Below the pieces are notes generated by a model. That model was not told the DNA's origin and made no database searches. It worked only from the letters and a program-made list of their open reading frames with translations. A program made the translations under genes and the position numbers. Of a DNA stretch of 64,000 bases, positions 19,811 to 30,563 are shown in pieces. This DNA is from JBBQLG01 sp964251665 (lineage in GTDB: Bacteria > Bacteroidota > Bacteroidia > Cytophagales > Spirosomataceae), in NCBI GenBank assembly GCA_964251665.1, contig CAXUKO010000024.1:19016-83015 (forward strand), read 5' to 3'. The first letter of the stretch is position 1. Every line of letters starts with the position of its first letter.

Positions 19811-21646
19811 ATGCGTTACTTCAATATTGCTCCTATAGCAACCACTTTACTGATTGCCAATGCTGTTATATTGTCTGCTCTAGCCCAAAAGCCACTTGAA
19901 AGCGTAGATGTTAAATTATTAGATTTCACACTACCCCCCTTCCCGGTTGAATTAGTCGGTCTTACTTCTAACCCAGCAAGTAACTTGCGCTACCAAACGC
20001 TGATGCCTATTGCCGGGCGCATAGCTTCTACAACCGATGAAGCTAAATTAAAAGGCGCTATCGCGCCACCAGCTGGTGTATTTATTTATACTGGCGGCCT
20101 TGATGTTCAAGGGAAGGTGTCACCCGGGCAAGGTTCGGTCTTCGGTCAGCCCGATGCTCGGCTTAAACTGGCCGAAGACACACCGATAGATTGGGCCGTG
20201 TGGGGTACTAAAGCGTCCGATGGTCCACTGCGGCTCCCTTATGGGGGGAGTTATGAGCAATTGCCCCCAAATCTTGCCCCCACCCGGCGGGTCCGGCAGA
20301 TGTCACTGGCCGTCAGTGGTTCTGGGCTGAACTACGCCAACTACAGCCTTTATCCCCGCTACCGGCTCATCAACCGTTTCATTGACCCGGTCAGTAATCA
20401 CTTTGTGAGCCGGGCCGAAGAAGTTACTCCTCAGCAGGCGGCCAATCAGCAGAAACTGGCCCGCTACATTCCCGTCGAGGGTGATTCCCCCTGGCAGCGC
20501 GGGCAGGTCATTGCGCTCTCGCCCACGCGCTACGAAGGCGTAGCTACCCGCTTCGTGGAGGGTGATAAAACCGCATCGGCTAAGCAGGTGAGCCTGCTCA
20601 CCTTCGATGAGGCCGGGAATCTGCTCAAAGACCAGCCCATCGACTTTCCTTATACCCGCAAACTCACCGCCCGCCTGCCCGTCTGCGATGCCACGGGTAA
20701 GATTGTGGGCACCTTCAGCGTCTTTGCTGATGGAGGGGGAAAAAAAGACGCCCGGGATCCCGAAGAGAACCGCTTTGCTGTGGTCGTTACCGACGAACAG
20801 GGGCAGGTTTGGAACCAGTTTTCCTGGACCAACGGCGAGGGCAGCGGCCGGGCCATCATTCCCACTTACGTGCTGCGCAAAGGGGATGACCTGCTGGTGT
20901 ACACTACCAATCAACAGAAAGTGCTGAAACCCGTCGAGGAAAGCTGGCGTATCGATAAGGCGGGCAAAGCTACCCTGCTCAGTAGCCTGCCGGGTGGCGA
21001 ACTGGCCGACCGCTCGAAGGAAATAGGTGCAGTCAACAACGGTCAGCGGGCCGGGTGGTATAACTATACCGGTAGTCAGTACATAGACTCATTCACCGAT
21101 GCCAAAGGTGACGTGTGGCTGCTGCTGCAACGTCAGGCCGATGCCCCCGGTGGCAGCACCAGCATGGGTACACCAACTCAATCGGCCCCAGCTGGCCGGC
21201 TGATGGGTTTTGCCAACAAACTCAACCAGCTAACGGGGCAGACCCCACCTGTAACCGCAGCCCCCGCTCCGCAGTCTGTCGAATCCGGGAAGATCTACAG
21301 CGATTTGTTCGTGCTGCATTTCGACGCGGACCTGAAGCTTAAACAGCAAACCGTCATTGCCCTTGACCCAATGCCTGACCCGGTCCGATTCAAGCGGTCA
21401 GTCCGGGCGTCGGGTGCCGATTATGTGCTCAACAACGCAGCTAACACCCGGCTCCGCATCCGGTACGAAAAAGCGATACCCGAAGCCTTGTCGGTCGAGC
21501 GGCTAACGCCCGTCGAGAGTGTGCCGTTAGCCGGCCCAGATACCGATAATTTCGTCATTGACGAAACGATTGGCAAGATTTATGTACTGTACGGGGTACC
21601 CAGAAAGCCCGGTTTGGGTCGTTTGCTGACGTATTCCCTCGATTAA
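19811..21646 (+). CDS. Exported hypothetical protein of the toxin locus (611 aa)
   Basis: An N-terminal signal peptide (residues 1-25, cleavage likely after LSALAQ) is followed by a beta-rich protein with repeated strand-turn segments such as VVTDEQGQVWNQFSW and DVWLLLQRQAD. This suggests a propeller-like or WD-like periplasmic/surface fold, but I recognise no family. A Pro/Ala/Gly-rich linker lies around residues 455-495. It starts 19 nt after the immunity-like gene, so it is probably in the same transcript. GC content rises sharply compared with the preceding gene, which marks the latter as a recent insertion. Role unknown. Confidence 0.65.
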   Translation: MRYFNIAPIATTLLIANAVILSALAQKPLESVDVKLLDFTLPPFPVELVGLTSNPASNLRYQTLMPIAGRIASTTDEAKLKGAIAPPAGVFIYTGGLDVQGKVSPGQGSVFGQPDARLKLAEDTPIDWAVWGTKASDGPLRLPYGGSYEQLPPNLAPTRRVRQMSLAVSGSGLNYANYSLYPRYRLINRFIDPVSNHFVSRAEEVTPQQAANQQKLARYIPVEGDSPWQRGQVIALSPTRYEGVATRFVEGDKTASAKQVSLLTFDEAGNLLKDQPIDFPYTRKLTARLPVCDATGKIVGTFSVFADGGGKKDARDPEENRFAVVVTDEQGQVWNQFSWTNGEGSGRAIIPTYVLRKGDDLLVYTTNQQKVLKPVEESWRIDKAGKATLLSSLPGGELADRSKEIGAVNNGQRAGWYNYTGSQYIDSFTDAKGDVWLLLQRQADAPGGSTSMGTPTQSAPAGRLMGFANKLNQLTGQTPPVTAAPAPQSVESGKIYSDLFVLHFDADLKLKQQTVIALDPMPDPVRFKRSVRASGADYVLNNAANTRLRIRYEKAIPEALSVERLTPVESVPLAGPDTDNFVIDETIGKIYVLYGVPRKPGLGRLLTYSLD

Positions 21647-21739
21647 CCCGATGCATTAACCTCCTCAAGTAATCTATTCATTTTCAGGGAATTATATTTC
21701 GACCTTGCCGGCCGACCGCTCCCTTACTGTGCTTACTGT

Positions 21740-24700
21740 ATGAACGCTATGGCTACTTATCTACCACGCCTGCTCGGAGTTCTGTGTCTCTGGGCTACTT
21801 TTATAACGGCTGTCGTTGCGGCAACGCCCCCCATCGATGACGGGTTGCCGATGCCGACCAAACCAAGCTGGGGGAGTGGACAAAGTGCCCTGTCACCAGC
21901 TTTCCTGCTGGCTCTAACGGAGACTAAAGCCCGGTTGGCCGCCCGAACGGCGTATCTGCAATCGGAAGCCAGGACGTATGGCGCCACCGTAAGCAAAGCG
22001 GCTCAGTCGGAGCGCGATACAGCCGCCAGTCTGTTTGGCTTTTTGGACGGGCGGGGTGGGTACGTGGATAGCCTGCGCGGCAGCGATCTGACCGTATTGC
22101 CGGTGGGCATTCGTAAATCGCTGGGGAGTGGTAATGGCTCCCTGGAGATAGGTATTTTGAAAGTACGTTTTCTGGCTGATCAGGCGTTACTGACCGTATA
22201 TGTCCGGCTCAAGATCCCCTCGCCAGACCCCAATTCAAGTATTAAAGAGCGGGAATTGTTCTTCGGGGCCGACGACGTAGTCTTCAGTCGGGACGGGGGG
22301 CTGGCCGGTGATTTCAAACTGGTGCTGCTGGGCGATTTCATCCAGCCGCTGGGCAACATGACCCTGCGCTTCATTGGCGGGCTCAACCGCTACACGGGTG
22401 CTACCGATGCCCTGACCTACGCGACTGTCAGTTGCAATCAACTGGCGGGACTGGGCGTAGCAGCCGAAGTGATTTTTCCCCGTTCGACACTGCTTCCAAT
22501 CAATCCGCAAACGGGGGATGAGCTACCCGGACAGGTAAGAGCCGCCTTCCGGGTCGATGCCCCCGAGTTTAGTGATCTGCTGGCCGAGATTCATTTCAGC
22601 CAGCCGTTTGCGGTAACTAAGTATCCCAAATTTGGTTTCGACCTGGCAGGCGCTTTTTTAGATTTAAGTGATAAGCGGAACTCAGCGGGTGTGGTTTTTC
22701 CTAACGGCTATTTCGATAATCCACAAAATCAACTGGCGGATGAATCGCCCGGTAATACCAACTGGCGGGGCGTTTATGTCGATGGGTTTAAACTGATTCT
22801 ACCCAAAGAATTTAAACCCGCCGATAGTTCGGGGCGGCTATCCATTGACGCTAACCATTTACTGCTTGACAGGCAGGGCGTGAGTGGCCAGATCGGTATG
22901 CACCGGCCGACCAACCCCTATGGGATGTCGGCTTCAGGCTGGTCCATGTCGCTGAGTGACTTCGAGCTGAATTTCGAGAAAAGCCAACTGATCGGCGGTA
23001 AGTTCGGCGGTTTCTTAAAGCTACCTATCGCCCCCGATACCCCTATCCGCTACGACGGCCGTATCGACGATACGGATAACTATGGCCTGCGCTTAGCCAA
23101 CGTCAGTACACTGGCCATTGACATGTGGCGCGCCGAAGCTGATCTGCTGCCCAATTCGAGCGTCGAACTGAATGTAATTAATGGTCAGTTCAAACCCCGA
23201 GCCATTTTACATGGTAAACTGGGTGTCTACACCAACATCAGCGGTAGCCAGCAGACCAAAACGACCGCCTTGTTCAAATTCGAAGGCATCAATTTCGCCG
23301 GGCTGGTCCTCCAAACCGAGCGCCCCTACATTCAGGCCAGTTCGTTCGGCTACGAAGGCGACCTCAAACTGGCGGGGTTCCCCGTTACCATTCACCGGAT
23401 CGACGCCCTGTTTCAGGGGGACTCGGTTGGGCTGGGTCTGAATATGGAGGTCAACCTGATGGAAGGAGCCTTTGGTGGCCAGACCGCTTTTACCATTTTC
23501 GGGTCCATCCAAACCGGTACTATCCACCGCTGGTCGTTTAAACGGGTCAACTTATCGGAAGTATGCGTGAAAGGGACAGCTACTACCTTTAGTTTGAGTG
23601 GCTGCGTCAAGATCTACGAAAATGACCCTCGCTACGGAACGGGTTTCCGGGGCAGCGTTGACTTTGGCATGACGCAACCGGCTAAGGTCAAAGTCAACGT
23701 GGCGGCTACTTTCGGCTACAAGAATTTTAGGTACTGGTATGTATCTGGTGGGGCCTCCGTACCGAATATTCCCCTGGCCGGTCCGCTGTCGATCAATTAT
23801 CTCTACGCCGGTGCTTACTATCGCATGAAGCCGGTACCGTCACCCGACATTGCCTATGAGCCGGATGAGAATACAGGACTGGGCTTTAAAGGCGGGATTG
23901 GCGTAGTAGCGGTGAGTAATGACTTGTTCGAGGGGTCGGCCGGTTTCGAGATGCTCTTCAATCGCAATGGTGGATTGAACAGCGTCGGCATCTTTGGCGA
24001 CTGCGCGTTTACTGCTGGTCGGAAAGACAAAACGAGTAATGCCAGTTTCTTCGCCAGCAAGCAAAGTATTCTATATAGCCAGCCCTACAAACCGGCCGAA
24101 ACCTTCGACAATGCTGAGCTGGACCGCAAGGCCCGGGCCGAGTATCAGGCGGCCAGCAACGCCAGTAAAGCACCCATTTATGCGCGGATGGTGCTGCTAT
24201 ATGACAACCAGAACCATATTTTCAAGGGCACCTCCGACGCCTACGTCAATATCAGCAACATCGTTTACGGAGGGGGGGCGGGTAACCGGATGGGCCTGAT
24301 CGATTTATACTTTGCACCCGACCAGTGGCACATCTACCTGGGCACTGTTGCGCAACCCTTTGATCTGACGATCAATTTTGGGGTCAAGGCAACTACCCGC
24401 TCCTACCTGATGGTAGGCTATGGTATTCCCGAAAAACCCAGTCCTCCAGCCGAAGTATTAAATGTGATCGGCCGTGCCCCGGTCCGTAGTGACGGAGATA
24501 AGCAGACGCTTACGCTTGGTCAGGGGTTCGCTTTTGGAGCCAGCATGAATGTAAAACTCGGTGGCTGCGCCTGGGTGGGTTGCCTGGAAGCACAGGCTTT
24601 GGCTGGCTTCGATGTGATGGTGCGTGATTATCCGGGTGGCTACTGTGGGCGCAAACCGGTCGGTGTCAACGGGTGGTATGGAAACGGACAGATCTACGCG

Positions 24701-24883
24701 CTGGCCAATGCGGGGCTTAGCGTGTTTGGCTTCCGATTGATCAGTGCGGCTGCGGCTATTGTTTTAGATGCCGGATTGCCTAACCCAAGCTGGTTCCGGG
24801 GCACCTTGTCCGCCCAGGTCAAACTACTCTTTGCCAAGCCCCGCATTTCATTCACCATTCAGTCCGGTTCGGTCTGCCAATAA
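21740..24883 (+). CDS. Large exported hypothetical protein of the toxin locus (1,047 aa)
   Basis: The signal peptide covers about residues 1-27 (VVAATPP at the likely cleavage site). An alternative ATG is at 21749. The remainder is a long glycine/aromatic-rich beta protein with many alternating strands (for example LTVYVRLKIPSPD, GSLEIGILKVRFLA, YNLYAGAYYRMKPV-like segments), and Cys-containing loops near the C-terminus (GGCAWVGCLEA, GGYCGRKPVG). I recognise no catalytic motif. It sits between two other exported proteins with 52-93 nt gaps. Size and composition suit an outer-surface or outer-membrane-associated structural protein, but function is unknown. Confidence 0.65.
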   Translation: MNAMATYLPRLLGVLCLWATFITAVVAATPPIDDGLPMPTKPSWGSGQSALSPAFLLALTETKARLAARTAYLQSEARTYGATVSKAAQSERDTAASLFGFLDGRGGYVDSLRGSDLTVLPVGIRKSLGSGNGSLEIGILKVRFLADQALLTVYVRLKIPSPDPNSSIKERELFFGADDVVFSRDGGLAGDFKLVLLGDFIQPLGNMTLRFIGGLNRYTGATDALTYATVSCNQLAGLGVAAEVIFPRSTLLPINPQTGDELPGQVRAAFRVDAPEFSDLLAEIHFSQPFAVTKYPKFGFDLAGAFLDLSDKRNSAGVVFPNGYFDNPQNQLADESPGNTNWRGVYVDGFKLILPKEFKPADSSGRLSIDANHLLLDRQGVSGQIGMHRPTNPYGMSASGWSMSLSDFELNFEKSQLIGGKFGGFLKLPIAPDTPIRYDGRIDDTDNYGLRLANVSTLAIDMWRAEADLLPNSSVELNVINGQFKPRAILHGKLGVYTNISGSQQTKTTALFKFEGINFAGLVLQTERPYIQASSFGYEGDLKLAGFPVTIHRIDALFQGDSVGLGLNMEVNLMEGAFGGQTAFTIFGSIQTGTIHRWSFKRVNLSEVCVKGTATTFSLSGCVKIYENDPRYGTGFRGSVDFGMTQPAKVKVNVAATFGYKNFRYWYVSGGASVPNIPLAGPLSINYLYAGAYYRMKPVPSPDIAYEPDENTGLGFKGGIGVVAVSNDLFEGSAGFEMLFNRNGGLNSVGIFGDCAFTAGRKDKTSNASFFASKQSILYSQPYKPAETFDNAELDRKARAEYQAASNASKAPIYARMVLLYDNQNHIFKGTSDAYVNISNIVYGGGAGNRMGLIDLYFAPDQWHIYLGTVAQPFDLTINFGVKATTRSYLMVGYGIPEKPSPPAEVLNVIGRAPVRSDGDKQTLTLGQGFAFGASMNVKLGGCAWVGCLEAQALAGFDVMVRDYPGGYCGRKPVGVNGWYGNGQIYALANAGLSVFGFRLISAAAAIVLDAGLPNPSWFRGTLSAQVKLLFAKPRISFTIQSGSVCQ

Positions 24884-24935
24884 ATAGTGCCTTCACTCTT
24901 CCATCCGTTGATCTTTTTCAGGTAGATCCGTCATT

Positions 24936-27900
24936 ATGCGTAACTCTATTTTTACTCTGTTGCTGGTTTTAGTCCTCTGGCCATTCCTGAACGTAAGGGC
25001 TCAAACCGAACTGCCCACTGTGCGAACATTGGCCCGAGCACAGTCAACCCAAATTTTACTGCGGTGGGAACCCAGCACGGAAGCACTCTGGACGGCGGGT
25101 ATTCGCAATGGCTACTTTGTGGAACGACGGGTAGTGTTACGCAACAATGTGCCCGTAACCGAAGCTTTCACCCGCTTAACGGCCCAGCCAGTTCAACCAG
25201 CCTCCCCAGCAGCATGGACCCCTTACCTGCGTCCGGACAGCGTACAACACCAGACACTATACAAATTAGTCACCGGCGATACCTTAGCCCAGCGGCCCGC
25301 TGATACGCTCAACCTTGATCGATCAGCGGACAATGACCGACGCTTCTTCTTTGGTCTCCTGTCAGCCAGTCAAAGTTATTCGGCCGCCCGGTTAGCGGCT
25401 TTAGGGTATATTGATACCAACGTGCAGGCGAACGAACGCTACGAATATCGGGTTCTACTGGCCGTGTCTCCCAATGGAGTTACGGTCCAGTATCCCGTGA
25501 CGAATCCAATTGGGCTGGCGGATTACGCTCCGCTGGCGGCTCCAATGAAACCAAAACTGGTATTCGGGCGGTATTACGCTTCAGTCAAATGGCTTCATGA
25601 TACGCTGCAATCGCCGTTCGTTAGCTACTGGATCGAACGTTCCCTAAACGGAACCAGTTACAAGCGGGTCAACGACCGGCCCTTCGTGATGCTCAACGGC
25701 GCGACGAATTTATACGCTTATGAAGACTCCCTGCCCAAAGGCCGAAAAACCTACTATTACCGTATTGTCGGGAAAACACCCTTTGATGAAGTGAGTACAT
25801 CGCCCGCTGCGGTTGGTCAATCCAAGGACGATATGGTGCTGGCGCCCCGCATCAAGACTGTAAGACTACAGCCCGATAACCGCGTATACATGACCTGGCA
25901 GTTTCCTGGTGATACCGTTTTGAGTACGCCCAGTCAGGCGGGTGCCGATTCGTTGTTGAAAAGTTTTTTCATCAGTGTAGCTGCTTCCCCTTCCGACAAA
26001 CCTGTACTGGTGCAGTTCAATGTGAACCCCAGGGATACCGTGGCCTACATTGCCAATTACAGTGGTAAAGTGCCGGGCGGTTCGACCTTATACTTTACAC
26101 TTGGAGCCGTGCGTCAGGATGGCGATACGCTGCTATCTGCATCGGTTTTTGTGGAACCGCTCGATACGATTGCCCCGGCTAAACCTGCCGGGTTGAAAGG
26201 GCGAATAGACGCAAACGGGCAGGTGTATCTAAGCTGGTTACCAAATGAAGAATCCGATTTATTGGGTTATAAAGTATTCAGAAGCCAGCGCCAGGGAGAA
26301 GAAGCCTCAGCGGTATCGGATACCACACTGTTGCTAAGGTCCGAATTCACTGATTCGATTACACTCAACAGTTTGAATCCAGCCCTGTTTTATCAGGTCA
26401 AAGCACTCGATACCCATTACAACACGTCGGCACCGTCTGTACCCTTACAGCTACTCAAACCGGATGTCGTACCCCCTACCGCCCCTTTCTTTCTTTCGGA
26501 TTCCCTACTGAATGGGCAGTTAAACTTAACCTGGGCACCGAGTTCTTCAACCGACGTCGTACGCCAGTTATTACTCCGACGCGAAACCGACTTGGCTCCC
26601 TGGCAGCTACTGATGACTTTCGCTAGGTCAGTAACAGCTTATACTGATGCCGGCATACAGCCAGCAAAAAGTTATCAGTATCTACTGCTAGCGCAGGATG
26701 CCGCCGGGATGACATCGGATTCCACGGCGATTCGACGAATTGCCGTACCGGCTTCACAGGGGGCCGCCAAGCCCATTTTGACTGCCTTTAATGCATTGCC
26801 CGATGCCGATTTGCCCGGTATCCGACTGAGTTGGAGTTATACCGGAAGCGACGTCAGCGAGTATCAGCTTTACCGCGCCGTAAGTAGTAAGCCCTTTGGT
26901 TTATGGAAAATGTTATCGGGTCTTGAACGTTCTGCCGATGACGGAGAAGCCACCTCCAGCGGTACATACCGGTACAAAATCCAGGCCGTCTTCAAGGATG
27001 GTAGTGTATCAAACTGGCAGTCCGTCTCGGCAGTGCTGAATGGGTCGACAATAACGCCGGGAGTAACTCCCTATGTGCAACAGGTGCTGGCTGGTCAGCA
27101 GGCATCGGTTGGAAAATCCTTTACGTATACCTTGCCGGATTCTGTTTTTGCAGACCCGGGTCATACCGGCATCATAATGACTATTTTACCGCAGGGTTTA
27201 CCCGATGGTCTGACTGCGGTCGGGCGTACGTTGAGCGGTATTCCCCGTCAGGCGGGCACTTTTACGATCACCGTACAGGGGCGGCAACCCTCGGGTTATC
27301 TGCTGGCCACTACGTTTTCGTTAACCGTCGGCCAATTGCCAACCTCGGTAGCCGGCATACCCAACCTGACGGTGACGATTGGTCAGTCGTTTAGCTATGC
27401 CGTGCCAAGCTGGGTATTTGCCAGTGTGGGAGGCCAAGCTCCTCAAATTTCAATAGCGCCGTCCGGTTTACCCAGTGGGGTAGTGGCCAATGGCTTAATC
27501 TTACAGGGTGTATTAAGCAGTCCCGGCCCCTTTACCGTAACTGTTCAGGCACAAAATAATCAGGGAGGGATGGCTACGTTAACCTGGTTACTTACCGGTA
27601 ATCAGCCACCCCAGGTGCAAACCCCGTTAACCTCATTGAGTGCACTGATCGGGCAGGTGGTCAGTTGGAGTGTACCCGCTGCGACGTTCCGTGACCCTGA
27701 TGGCCAACTTACGGAGGTGCGAATCCGGAGTAAAGGACTGCCTCCTGGTTTAGCTGTTCGTCAAAACCAGCTGGTAGGTGTTCCCACTACGGCTGGTAGT
27801 TACAGCGTAACTGTAGTCGCCACTGATAATGGCGGAGCTGAAACCGAAACCACCCTACTCGTTCGGGTAGACCAAGCAGCCAACCAGAATCCAGTTCTAA

Positions 27901-30563
27901 CCACATCCACTCCTCAGATCGAAGGGTTATTAGGGGATTCGCTCCTGTATCGATTACCCGAAGGGCTTTTCTTCGATCCAGACGGTCGTATCACGCGATA
28001 CACCCTTACTGGTACGCTACCAAGTGGTTTGAGCCTTTCCGGCCTTACTGTACGCGGAGTACCCACTCAGGCGGGTACCTTCACATTGACAGCCTCCGCC
28101 ACCGATGACCGAAACAGTTCAATCAGCAGTCCCGTCCTGATTACCATCAGTACCCTGGCCAATTCGTTTACGACGACACTTTTCGGTACCACAACGCTAT
28201 GTAGCGGCAATGCTGCGTTGTTAGTGGCTACCGGCTGTCCAGGGCTGCTCCAGTGGAGCCAGGGCTCTACCGGTAACAGCATTACCGTGACGCCTGCCAA
28301 CACGACCGTCTACAGCGCTTCCTGTACCAGTGGCAGTACTACTGTTGCTGCTGTAAATACTGTTACGGTAAGCGTGGCTGCTTCGCCAGTCAGCACGATC
28401 AGCGGAAACTTAACGATTTGTCCGGGGCAAAGCACGGTCTTGACGGCCAGTGGCGGGAGCACTTATCGCTGGAGTACAGGAGCTACCACGTCAACACTTA
28501 GCGCCAGTGTGGCAGGGACGTATAGTGTGACGGTCAGTAACGGGAGTGGGTGTTCGGCGGTGGCCAATGCGAATGTGGTCATCAACAGCCAGCCGGTGGC
28601 CAGTGTCTCGGGCAACCTGAGTATTTGCGCTGGTCAATCAACGACCCTGACTGCTACAGGCGGCACAAGCTACCGCTGGAGTACGGGGGCCACCACGGCC
28701 TCAATCTCGGCCAGTGCAGCAGGAGCATACAGTGTGACGGTTAGCAGTGGAGCGAGTTGTTCAGCGATAGCCAGTGCGAATGTGGTGGTTAACGCCTTAC
28801 CTGTTGCCAGCCTCACAGGGAGTCTGACCATCTGCACCGGGCAGAGCACCACGCTGACTGCTGGTGGAGGCAGCACCTACCGCTGGAACACCGGAGCCAC
28901 TACCCCAGCCATCAGTGCCAGCACGACAGGAGCTTACAGCGTGACCGTCACCGGTGCCAGTGGCTGCTCCGTTAGCACCAGCACCACCGTCGTGGCAGGT
29001 AGCCAGCCCCCAGGCAGTATCGTGGCCAGCCCCAGTCTGAGTCTTTGCACCGGTCAGAGCGTCCTGCTCACAGCCAGTGGGGGAAACACTTACCGCTGGA
29101 ACACGGGGGCTACTACGGCAGCCATCAGTGTGAGTTTGACGGGTACGTATAGTGTCAGCGTTACGGCTACCGGAGTCAGCTGCCCGGCTCTGGTGTCGGC
29201 CACGGTGGTGTCAGCAGAGCGGGTCGCCGATGTGCTGGCTTACTCAGCGGTGGCGGGTCTCAACTACAGCTACTACCAGCAGGCTTTCCCCAACAACGAT
29301 GTGGACGGCATCACCGGCAAGGTGCCCACGGCTCAGGGCACCGTGGCGACCTTCGATTTAAGTGCCAAGGCGGACCACCCGGCTGATAATTATGGCTATG
29401 AGTTTACGGGCTACATCCAGGTAACGACGCCGGGTCTGTACACCTTCTACACGGACAGTGATGATGGGAGCAAGCTCTGGATTGGCGACCAGTTACTGGT
29501 TAGCAACAACGGCACCCACGGCATCCAGACGGCCAGCGGTCAGCAGTGTCTGGGAGTGGGTTATCATGCCATCCGGGTGCGGTACACCCAAGGCATAAAC
29601 GGGTTTGGGTTGAGTGTGAGCTGGCAGGGGCCGGGTTTAGCCAAGCAGGTCATTCCCGCTAACCGACTCTTCCGTAACGACTGCCCCGTTCCCAGCCTCA
29701 CAGGGAGTCTGACCATTTGTGCAGGGCAGAGCACCACGCTGACTGCTGGTGGGGGCAGCACCTACCGCTGGAACACCGGAGCCACTACCTCAACCATCAG
29801 CGCCAGCACGACAGGAGCTTACAGCGTGACCGTCACCGGTGCCAGCGGCTGCTCCGTTAGCACCAGCACCACCGTCGTGGCAGGTAGCCAGCCCCCAGGC
29901 AGTATCGTGGCCAGCCCCAGTCTGAGTCTTTGCACCGGTCAGAGCGTCCTGCTCACAGCCAGTGGGGGAAACACTTACCGCTGGAACACGGGGGCTACTA
30001 CGGCAGCCATCAGTGTGAGTTTGACGGGTACGTATAGTGTCAGCGTTACGGCTACCGGAGTCAGCTGCCCGGCTCTGGTGTCGGCCACGGTGGTGTCAGC
30101 AGAGCGGGTCGCTGATGTGCTGGCTTACTCAGCGGTGGCGGGTCTCAACTACAGTTACTACCAGCAGGCTTTCCCCAACAACGATGTGGATGGCATCACC
30201 GGTAAGGTGCCCACGGCTCAGGGCACTGTGGCGACCTTCGATTTGAGTGCCAAGGCGGACCACCCGGCTGATAATTATGGCTATGAGTTCACAGGCTACA
30301 TCCAGGTAACGACGCCGGGTCTGTACACTTTCTACACCGACAGTGATGATGGGAGCAAACTCTGGATTGGCGACCAGTTACTGGTTAGCAACAACGGCAC
30401 CCACGGCATCCAGACGGCCAGCGGTCAGCAGTGTCTGGGAGTGGGTTATCATGCCATCCGGGTGCGGTACACCCAAGGCATAAACGGGTTTGGGTTGAGT
30501 GTGAGCTGGCAGGGGCCGGGTTTAGCCAAGCAGGTCATTCCCGCTAACCGACTCTTCCATTAA
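24936..30563 (+). CDS. Giant exported Fn3/Ig-repeat protein with two PA14 domains
   Basis: 1,875 residues. It has a signal peptide (residues 1-22, ending VRAQ), then several fibronectin-type-III-like domains (about 25-690). Next are three or four putative Ig domains of the He_PIG type (about 700-1080; GLPDGLTAVGRTLSGIP, then GTFTITV). These are followed by 69-residue repeats like those of the 9460 gene. Two PA14-like carbohydrate-binding domains (about 1430-1579 and 1725-1874; YTFYTDSDDGSKLWI, VGYHAIRVRY) follow, the second ending at the stop. The last 295 residues duplicate the preceding block. No type IX sorting tail is visible after the last PA14 domain. Probably an adhesin or cell-wall-binding partner of the toxin. 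Confidence 0.8.
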   Translation: MRNSIFTLLLVLVLWPFLNVRAQTELPTVRTLARAQSTQILLRWEPSTEALWTAGIRNGYFVERRVVLRNNVPVTEAFTRLTAQPVQPASPAAWTPYLRPDSVQHQTLYKLVTGDTLAQRPADTLNLDRSADNDRRFFFGLLSASQSYSAARLAALGYIDTNVQANERYEYRVLLAVSPNGVTVQYPVTNPIGLADYAPLAAPMKPKLVFGRYYASVKWLHDTLQSPFVSYWIERSLNGTSYKRVNDRPFVMLNGATNLYAYEDSLPKGRKTYYYRIVGKTPFDEVSTSPAAVGQSKDDMVLAPRIKTVRLQPDNRVYMTWQFPGDTVLSTPSQAGADSLLKSFFISVAASPSDKPVLVQFNVNPRDTVAYIANYSGKVPGGSTLYFTLGAVRQDGDTLLSASVFVEPLDTIAPAKPAGLKGRIDANGQVYLSWLPNEESDLLGYKVFRSQRQGEEASAVSDTTLLLRSEFTDSITLNSLNPALFYQVKALDTHYNTSAPSVPLQLLKPDVVPPTAPFFLSDSLLNGQLNLTWAPSSSTDVVRQLLLRRETDLAPWQLLMTFARSVTAYTDAGIQPAKSYQYLLLAQDAAGMTSDSTAIRRIAVPASQGAAKPILTAFNALPDADLPGIRLSWSYTGSDVSEYQLYRAVSSKPFGLWKMLSGLERSADDGEATSSGTYRYKIQAVFKDGSVSNWQSVSAVLNGSTITPGVTPYVQQVLAGQQASVGKSFTYTLPDSVFADPGHTGIIMTILPQGLPDGLTAVGRTLSGIPRQAGTFTITVQGRQPSGYLLATTFSLTVGQLPTSVAGIPNLTVTIGQSFSYAVPSWVFASVGGQAPQISIAPSGLPSGVVANGLILQGVLSSPGPFTVTVQAQNNQGGMATLTWLLTGNQPPQVQTPLTSLSALIGQVVSWSVPAATFRDPDGQLTEVRIRSKGLPPGLAVRQNQLVGVPTTAGSYSVTVVATDNGGAETETTLLVRVDQAANQNPVLTTSTPQIEGLLGDSLLYRLPEGLFFDPDGRITRYTLTGTLPSGLSLSGLTVRGVPTQAGTFTLTASATDDRNSSISSPVLITISTLANSFTTTLFGTTTLCSGNAALLVATGCPGLLQWSQGSTGNSITVTPANTTVYSASCTSGSTTVAAVNTVTVSVAASPVSTISGNLTICPGQSTVLTASGGSTYRWSTGATTSTLSASVAGTYSVTVSNGSGCSAVANANVVINSQPVASVSGNLSICAGQSTTLTATGGTSYRWSTGATTASISASAAGAYSVTVSSGASCSAIASANVVVNALPVASLTGSLTICTGQSTTLTAGGGSTYRWNTGATTPAISASTTGAYSVTVTGASGCSVSTSTTVVAGSQPPGSIVASPSLSLCTGQSVLLTASGGNTYRWNTGATTAAISVSLTGTYSVSVTATGVSCPALVSATVVSAERVADVLAYSAVAGLNYSYYQQAFPNNDVDGITGKVPTAQGTVATFDLSAKADHPADNYGYEFTGYIQVTTPGLYTFYTDSDDGSKLWIGDQLLVSNNGTHGIQTASGQQCLGVGYHAIRVRYTQGINGFGLSVSWQGPGLAKQVIPANRLFRNDCPVPSLTGSLTICAGQSTTLTAGGGSTYRWNTGATTSTISASTTGAYSVTVTGASGCSVSTSTTVVAGSQPPGSIVASPSLSLCTGQSVLLTASGGNTYRWNTGATTAAISVSLTGTYSVSVTATGVSCPALVSATVVSAERVADVLAYSAVAGLNYSYYQQAFPNNDVDGITGKVPTAQGTVATFDLSAKADHPADNYGYEFTGYIQVTTPGLYTFYTDSDDGSKLWIGDQLLVSNNGTHGIQTASGQQCLGVGYHAIRVRYTQGINGFGLSVSWQGPGLAKQVIPANRLFH

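Noticed and set aside
20303..20914. 203-codon minus-strand frame opposite the 611-residue gene
   Set aside because: Antisense shadow of a gene with a signal peptide and regular strand pattern, and GC-rich codon bias explains its openness.
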